Virus record (IMG/VR): IMGVR_UViG_3300025112_005126
Location: 1-54,122 of that record
Reading direction: 5' to 3' (one strand)
DNA from: a virus
DNA: 54,122 nt
Positions 49,372 to 54,122 of the stretch are shown here, in pieces. The position numbers were made by a program, and so were the translations under genes. The notes under the pieces were generated by a model, which was not told the origin of the DNA, did no database searches, and saw nothing but the letters and a program-made list of their open reading frames with translations. How positions within the stretch are numbered: the first letter of the stretch is position 1; each line of letters begins with the position of its first letter.

Positions 49372-50162
49372 TGATTTGGACAAATACATCTCTTTTTAAT
49401 TCCTTATTACCAAAGGATAAAGTTACACAAGACAAAAATCTAGCAACATCAATTATATTAGGAGCACCTCCTATAGATATAACTGAATTTCCTAATGTTG
49501 ATTTTGTTTTTCGGGCCGGTGTAGGTACTGATAATGTAAATTTTCCTTCGAATATACGAGTACAGTTTCCTTCTATGGAAACTAAAAATATTATTTACGA
49601 AGAAACGGCGAATTTTACTTGTTATTTAATATTTAAAATGTTATATGATAACATAGGTGATTTATCTTCATGGAGTAGTACAAGGAGAAACATTCTTACT
49701 AATAAAACTTTGTTAATAGTAGGATTAGGTAATATAGGACAAAGAGTTAAAGATAAAATGTCTTCCTTTATTGAAAATATTACAACATATGATATATTGA
49801 CTGATACATCCTTACCAGATTATAATAAAGCAGATATAGTTAGTCTTCATATACCTTATTGTCCTGAAAATAAAAATTTTATAAATAAAACTAATTTGGC
49901 CCAATTTAAAGATAATGCTATTTTAATTAATACTGCGCGAGGTCCTCTCGTAAATGAAAATGATCTTTATGAATGTTTAACACATACTAATATACGAGCT
50001 GCATTTGACGCTTTTTGGGTCGAGCCGTATAGAGGTAAGCTTAATGTATATGGTAACTCTAAATTTTTTATGACACCTCATATAGCGAGCTCTAGTATTG
50101 AATTTATTGAAAATTGTTATGAGGATTTTGAAGTTGCTCTGAGCAACCATGTCACAGTATGA
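49371..50162 (+). CDS. D-isomer-specific 2-hydroxyacid dehydrogenase-like
   Basis: 263 aa from ATG 49371, which overlaps the previous stop in TAATG; the in-frame ATG at 49344 lies inside the upstream gene and is rejected. Rossmann motif GLGNIGQRV (from 118), IVSLHIPYCPEN, INTARGPLVNE and MTPHIASSS (catalytic His) are typical of the PGDH/lactate dehydrogenase family. The N-terminal catalytic half is short. It may make or use a 2-keto/hydroxy acid feeding the sugar-acid genes that follow. Confidence 0.85.
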   Translation: MIWTNTSLFNSLLPKDKVTQDKNLATSIILGAPPIDITEFPNVDFVFRAGVGTDNVNFPSNIRVQFPSMETKNIIYEETANFTCYLIFKMLYDNIGDLSSWSSTRRNILTNKTLLIVGLGNIGQRVKDKMSSFIENITTYDILTDTSLPDYNKADIVSLHIPYCPENKNFINKTNLAQFKDNAILINTARGPLVNENDLYECLTHTNIRAAFDAFWVEPYRGKLNVYGNSKFFMTPHIASSSIEFIENCYEDFEVALSNHVTV

Positions 50163-50920
50163 AAGATGAACAATATTTTAATTTCTTAAAAGGAAAAAAA
50201 GCTATTATTATTGGTCCCGCTCAATATCTTACTACTGAGTCGTTCAGCGGGTTTGGTGAAAGCATAGATAAAGAATATGATATTGTAGTAAGATTAAATA
50301 GAGGAATGGAATTAACACAGCGCTATAAATCAAATATTGGCTCTAGAACAGACGTATTTTATAATTGTCTTATAGAGCATAAAGATAATGGCGGAATAAT
50401 AGATATTAATAACCTTAAAGATAATAACATACAGTGGCTGTGTACGATTCCAAATTCTACCATGAGAGGTAATTGCTATAGCAATGCATTACACCCGATG
50501 GTTAATCAAAACACTGTAAATTTAATAAAACAGAACTTTAATTTTCATGTGATGGATTTCAGATTATATGGAGAGTTAAATAAAGGAGTAGATTGTCGGA
50601 GTAATACAGGCTTCGCAGCAATATTTGATACACTATATCACGGTGTTGAGTCTCTTTTCGTAACTGGTTTTAGTTTTTATTTAGATGCGTTCGCGCCCGG
50701 GTATAAGGAAGGATGTGCAAGAGATGAAGATGAATTTGCTAAACAATGCTTCGCATCTAAACGCCATAATCAGGTAAATCAATGGATTTATGCTCGCAAA
50801 AATTTAAAAAATAATCCGAAAGTTATTTTAGACGATGTATTAACTAAAATTTTAAATTTAAAAACTCTTAATAGAGAGGATTTTAATGAAGAGACTCAAA
50901 ATCTATATAGTAACGTATAA
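50159..50920 (+). CDS. Sialyltransferase-like protein (GT29-type motifs)
   Basis: 253 aa. AIIIGPAQYL, IDKEYDIVVRLNRG and IGSRTDVFYN (about 15-70) correspond to sialylmotif L. RSNTGFAAIFDTLYHG with VESLFVTGFSFY (about 147-174) corresponds to sialylmotif S, and RHNQVNQWIY has a candidate catalytic His203. GT29 enzymes use CMP-sialic acid, and a CMP-sugar synthetase lies 0.9 kb downstream. No membrane anchor is present. True substrate could be another CMP-activated sugar. Confidence 0.75.
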   Translation: MKDEQYFNFLKGKKAIIIGPAQYLTTESFSGFGESIDKEYDIVVRLNRGMELTQRYKSNIGSRTDVFYNCLIEHKDNGGIIDINNLKDNNIQWLCTIPNSTMRGNCYSNALHPMVNQNTVNLIKQNFNFHVMDFRLYGELNKGVDCRSNTGFAAIFDTLYHGVESLFVTGFSFYLDAFAPGYKEGCARDEDEFAKQCFASKRHNQVNQWIYARKNLKNNPKVILDDVLTKILNLKTLNREDFNEETQNLYSNV

Positions 50921-51779
50921 AAGATCAAACGTTTTAAATGATACGCTAGAAAAATTATTTAAATCTGATTTTTCTCTAGTCCCGGATACGGAAGTTAATA
51001 TAATTAATAATCATACAGATTTTAGACTCGATTCACAGTTTAAAGATAAGGTTAATGTACTGCATAATGTTCTTAGGCCAGATTGGTCTAATGGTAATTT
51101 AGCTGAAAACTGGAATCAAGCTTTACTTAATGGTTTTAAAAACCTCAATAAACCAAAGTGTGAATATTTAGTTACAATGCAAAATGATACGAGTGTTCAT
51201 TCTAACTGGTGTAGTAATCTTTTTAAAATGCATAAAAAGTATAACTTTATTGTAGGTAAATTTGGCGATAATTTGGTGAGCTATACAGCATCTGCTGTTA
51301 AGAAGATAGGTATTTGGGATGAGAATTTTTTTGGTGTACAATATAAGGAAGCAGATTATTGGTTACGAGCTTTAATTTTTAATAAGAAAAAATCATGTAT
51401 TAATGATATATTACATGGTATTGAATTGAATAATACAGACGCCCTTGAACTAGATACAGTAGCTGATAGGGAGTTTATTAAAGAAGATGGATTTAAAGGA
51501 CATAAAACGCTGAAGCGAAAAGCAGATGATTCTGAGCATCAAAAAATTTGGGAAACTAGAACAGGTGTATATAAAGAGTATGCTTGGAAGTATTTTTTTA
51601 ATAAATGGGCCGGTACGTGGATTAGACAACCAGAAAAATCTCAGTGGATTAAGGCCTGGCCTACAGAGCTTATTAATAACCCACCAGATATGAGAAAGTC
51701 TAAATTAAAGAGTATCATAAAGTATTGGTATTTTGAGAAGGACATAGAAAACTTAAAAGATAAAAATTACTTATTATAG
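50886..51779 (+). CDS. Glycosyltransferase family 2
   Basis: 297 aa. KIYIVTYKRSNVLNDTLEKL is the GT2 N-terminus, TEVNIINNHTD follows, and LVTMQNDTSVHSNW holds the DxD-like acidic site (N-D-T). The segment VKKIGIWDENFFGVQYKEADYW is the usual GT2 acceptor region with ED/EAD. A Lys/Trp-rich C-terminal extension (from about 205) may bind the acceptor. Overlaps the sialyltransferase-like gene by 35 bases. Confidence 0.82.
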   Translation: MKRLKIYIVTYKRSNVLNDTLEKLFKSDFSLVPDTEVNIINNHTDFRLDSQFKDKVNVLHNVLRPDWSNGNLAENWNQALLNGFKNLNKPKCEYLVTMQNDTSVHSNWCSNLFKMHKKYNFIVGKFGDNLVSYTASAVKKIGIWDENFFGVQYKEADYWLRALIFNKKKSCINDILHGIELNNTDALELDTVADREFIKEDGFKGHKTLKRKADDSEHQKIWETRTGVYKEYAWKYFFNKWAGTWIRQPEKSQWIKAWPTELINNPPDMRKSKLKSIIKYWYFEKDIENLKDKNYLL

Positions 51780-51815
51780 ATTATTTTATGAATTATTGTA
51801 ATTATATATAGAAGG

Positions 51816-52517
51816 ATGAAAATTTTTATACCTATTAAACACGAATCTCAGCGAGTTTCGGGAAAGAATTTTCGAAAATTAAATGGAGTGCCTCTTTACA
51901 AGCATACACTTTATAAATTAAAACAATATAAGGTTTTCGTTGACACAGATAGTGATGAAATAATTGAACAAATTCGAAGTGACCCTGATTTAAAAAATAT
52001 TGTTACTCTTAAAAGACCAGACCACTTATGTGGTAATGAAGTTTCGGTAAATAAACTTATAGAGAATCTTTTGCAAGGGTTTTGGCGTGGTCCATCTGAG
52101 TCCTCTACAGTTATAAATGATAATGACGTAATATGCCAGATTCATGTTACTAGTCCTTTTCTTAAAATGGATACTTTAGAGAAAGCTTATAAGTTTTTTG
52201 AAAAGGATGGTTGTGATTCAGTTGTTAGTTGTAATTTAATAAATTCTCGCTTATGGAGAAAGGAAGAATATGGTTATTGCCCTGTAAATCATAATCCTCT
52301 TAAATTAGAGCAAACTCAATCCCTTCCAACATTGTACGAAGAAAATTCTGCTTTTTATATGTTTAAAAAAAATGTATTTACTACTATTAAGAATAGAGTA
52401 GGTAAGGCTCCTGCTTTTTATAAAGTGGATCATCCTGAAAATTTTGATATTGATACAGAAGATAATTGGGAAGAATGTTTAAAAATTAATGAGACTATTA
52501 TGGCAACAGTTACCTAG
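51816..52517 (+). CDS. CMP-ulosonate cytidylyltransferase (NeuA/KdsB-like)
   Basis: 233 aa. IPIKHESQRVSGKNFR is the nucleotide-binding signature of acylneuraminate cytidylyltransferases, followed by VFVDTDSDEI, CQIHVTSPFLKMDTLEKA, and ENSAFYMFKKN late. FDIDTEDNWE is the metal-binding D-x-D of the family's end. It activates a 2-keto-3-deoxy sugar acid with CTP. It has its own Shine-Dalgarno (AGAAGG, just before the ATG region). The neighbouring GT29-like transferase is the natural user. Confidence 0.86.
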   Translation: MKIFIPIKHESQRVSGKNFRKLNGVPLYKHTLYKLKQYKVFVDTDSDEIIEQIRSDPDLKNIVTLKRPDHLCGNEVSVNKLIENLLQGFWRGPSESSTVINDNDVICQIHVTSPFLKMDTLEKAYKFFEKDGCDSVVSCNLINSRLWRKEEYGYCPVNHNPLKLEQTQSLPTLYEENSAFYMFKKNVFTTIKNRVGKAPAFYKVDHPENFDIDTEDNWEECLKINETIMATVT

Positions 52518-53169
52518 TCCTATAATTACAGAGATACTATGTAACTCTACAATCGATGGAGTTGTTTTTGATCTCGAACACGGGTGCTTCAATAATGAGA
52601 CTTTATATACTTGTATTCAAGTATGTTTACTTAAAAATAAATTATGTTTTATTAGAGTAACCTGGTTAGATAAGACTGTTATTAGGATGAGTCTTGATGC
52701 TGGGGTATCTGGGGTCATATTTTCAACAGTACAGACCTATTATAAAGCTAAAGAGTATTATGATTATTGCTTTTATCCTCATAAAGGTAGCAGAGGTCAA
52801 GGATTAGTCAGAGAGAATGAGTGGGGTAATAGAGATTTTAAAAAACGTAATCCTATAGTTGTAGCTCAAATAGAAACACAACTCGGTCTTGATAATATAA
52901 GCATTATTTCGGAAGTAGATTTCGATTATTTTATGGTTGGGCCATATGATTTGTCTGCAAGCTTAGGTTGTGTTGGTGATTTCAATTCACCTCTATATAA
53001 AGCTGCTATAGAAAAGTTAAAATTAAAACTAGGTGATAAACTTGGATATCATTTAGTTAAAGACATTAAGGATCAATTTGAAGCTTACAAAAATTCAAAA
53101 TTTCTAGCCTTATCAATGGATACTCTCTTTATTATTGATGGCATAAAGAGTATTGAAAATTTTAAATGA
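52489..53169 (+). CDS. HpcH/HpaI family aldolase
   Basis: 226 aa TIM-barrel class II aldolase of the HpaI/2-dehydro-3-deoxyglucarate type, which joins or splits pyruvate and an aldehyde. Seen: GVVFDLEHGC, CFIRVTWLD (catalytic Arg in the family's R-V motif), GSRGQG, VAQIETQLGLDNI (metal Glu) and YFMVGPYDLSASLG (metal Asp). Next to a CMP-ulosonate synthetase, it may build the keto-deoxy acid backbone in place of a NeuB-type synthase. The short N-terminus overlaps the previous gene by 29 bases. Confidence 0.83.
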   Translation: MRLLWQQLPSPIITEILCNSTIDGVVFDLEHGCFNNETLYTCIQVCLLKNKLCFIRVTWLDKTVIRMSLDAGVSGVIFSTVQTYYKAKEYYDYCFYPHKGSRGQGLVRENEWGNRDFKKRNPIVVAQIETQLGLDNISIISEVDFDYFMVGPYDLSASLGCVGDFNSPLYKAAIEKLKLKLGDKLGYHLVKDIKDQFEAYKNSKFLALSMDTLFIIDGIKSIENFK

Positions 53170-53603
53170 TCTTAATATCTCATAGAGGTAATTTGACCGG
53201 TAAAAATGCTAAATTAGAAAACAAACCCCTTCAAATACAAAAAGTATTAGACTTAGGATTTCATTGTGAAATTGATGTTTGGTTTATAAACGGTGAATAT
53301 TTATTAGGTCATGATGAACCGAAAACTCATGTTAAAGAGTATATGATTGAGCATCCTAATTTGTGGTGTCATGCTAAAAATTTAGAAGCATTACAGGAAA
53401 TGTTAAAAAACAATAAGATACATTGCTTTTGGCATGAAACAGATCAATATACTATTACCTCTAAGCAATTTATTTGGACATTCCCCGGGAAGTACGCTTC
53501 AGACAATTGTATTATTGTAGATAATTCAAAAAATCCACCTAATTATAATTGTACGGGCGTTTGTTCTGATTATGTACAATTATATAAAACACATCATTTT
53601 TGA
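53166..53603 (+). CDS. Short glycerophosphodiester-phosphodiesterase-like protein
   Basis: 145 aa. LISHRGNLTGKN (catalytic His-Arg), GFHCEIDVWFINGEYLLGHDEP (E-x-D and HD metal/catalytic residues) are the GDPD hallmarks. Usual GDPDs are about 240 aa or more, so about half the barrel is missing, although the stop is followed by a well-placed next gene. Such short versions occur in capsule clusters. It could act on phosphodiester-linked glycan parts. Confidence 0.75.
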   Translation: MILISHRGNLTGKNAKLENKPLQIQKVLDLGFHCEIDVWFINGEYLLGHDEPKTHVKEYMIEHPNLWCHAKNLEALQEMLKNNKIHCFWHETDQYTITSKQFIWTFPGKYASDNCIIVDNSKNPPNYNCTGVCSDYVQLYKTHHF

Positions 53604-54122
53604 TTTAGATGGAGTATTAATAGATAGTAGAGATTTACACTATTATGCATTAAACGATGCTCTTCGTACTATTAGTGATTCGTATGTTATATCAAGAGAT
53701 GAACATCTTTCTTCATACGACGGTAAGTCAACGAAAACTAAACTCGCATTATTAACTGAACATAAGCAATTACCTGAAAGTGAATATGATAAAGTCTGGC
53801 AATTAAAGCAAACCTTTACTAGACAAAGACTTCAATCGATTGAAGAGAATTTAGAATTACAACGTTTATTTAAATTTTTAAAAGATAATAATTTAAAAAT
53901 TTCGATTGCTTCAAACGCTATACGGGAAACTGTATTAACATCTTTAGAGAGAGTAGGTGTATTAAAGTATTGTGATTATGTATTAACTAATGAAGATGTT
54001 TTTCTGCCCAAACCTAATGCAGAAATGTATATGAGATGCATGATCCATACTAAAACAAATCCAGACGAAACGGTAATAGTTGAAGATTCTCACACAGGGA
54101 GAAAAGGAGCTATAAGAAGTGG
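53572..54122 (+). CDS. HAD-superfamily phosphatase (cut by window end)
   Basis: Partial gene starting at ATG 53572, overlapping the GDPD-like gene by 32 bases: MYNYIKHIIFDLDGVLIDS with nucleophile Asp11 and acid Asp13. KISIASNAIRETVL (motif II, Ser/Thr) and VFLPKPNAEMY (motif III Lys), then VIVEDSHTG (motif IV) follow. The cap region suggests a beta-phosphoglucomutase or sugar-phosphatase type. The reading frame is open to the last base. It might dephosphorylate a sugar-acid phosphate before CMP activation. Confidence 0.85.
   Translation, partial: MYNYIKHIIFDLDGVLIDSRDLHYYALNDALRTISDSYVISRDEHLSSYDGKSTKTKLALLTEHKQLPESEYDKVWQLKQTFTRQRLQSIEENLELQRLFKFLKDNNLKISIASNAIRETVLTSLERVGVLKYCDYVLTNEDVFLPKPNAEMYMRCMIHTKTNPDETVIVEDSHTGRKGAIRS

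Noticed and set aside
1-54122. tRNA genes
   Set aside because: I saw no cloverleaf or typical T-loop context in intergenic spaces, which are nearly all under 100 bases; a tRNAscan run would be decisive.

Overview
This window looks like the replication, recombination and accessory half of a T4-like marine myovirus genome. It is strongly A+T-rich, almost gapless, and its genes overlap by a few bases. Recognisable T4-type core genes are the primase (gp61), a 5'-3' exonuclease, a probable clamp (gp45-like), ssDNA-binding protein (gp32), a probable helicase loader (gp59-like), replicative helicase (gp41), UvsX, DNA polymerase (gp43), gp46/gp47, the late sigma factor gp55, UvsW and UvsY. PhoH, the nucleotidyltransferase, the abundant sugar genes and the A+T bias are typical of phages of marine bacteria such as SAR11 or cyanobacteria. 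No photosynthesis gene is present, so the host is not determined.

Layout. Bases 1-964 (-) hold three small unknown genes, divergent from two unknown genes at 986-1881 (+). Bases 1882-26724 (-) are one long replication/recombination block. Inserted in it are a rhamnose-type sugar module (3955-6507), several glycosyltransferases, and a row of class II glutamine amidotransferase, GMP reductase-like protein and QueC (13941-16195). Bases 26770-30649 (+) carry a nuclease, an FkbM methyltransferase inserted between 25-bp direct repeats, and two proteins with T4-like capsid-targeting N-termini. folE (-) follows. Bases 31348-39564 (+) are the outstanding feature: ten tandem, divergent paralogues of an SGNH-hydrolase-like protein, with two related micro-proteins ending in YPFW and a truncated extra copy of folE. 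Bases 39687-42560 (+) hold small genes, queD, queE and a P-loop kinase. phoH (-) follows. Bases 43402-54122 (+) are a glycan-synthesis cluster: glycosyltransferases, methyltransferases, a GT29-like sialyltransferase, a CMP-sugar synthetase, an HpaI-type aldolase, and a HAD phosphatase cut by the window end.

How the parts may work together. FolE, QueD, QueE and QueC form a full route from GTP to preQ0, and the separate amidotransferase next to QueC recalls the fused Gat-QueC of archaeosine synthesis. A 7-deazaguanine DNA modification is therefore the leading idea, but no transglycosylase (DpdA) is in the window. The sugar genes could build and attach an unusual glycan (rhamnose-like, methylated, perhaps a CMP-activated ulosonic acid), and the SGNH array could tailor it. 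That link is inference.

Regulation. Many first genes have a promoter placed so that transcription should start at or within a few bases of the ATG. Late-type ATAAATA/TTAAATA boxes often sit 5 bases before the ATG, and TTGATT-N15-17-TATAAT boxes sit 6-7 bases before it. This suggests widespread leaderless mRNAs, with Shine-Dalgarno sites used mainly inside operons.
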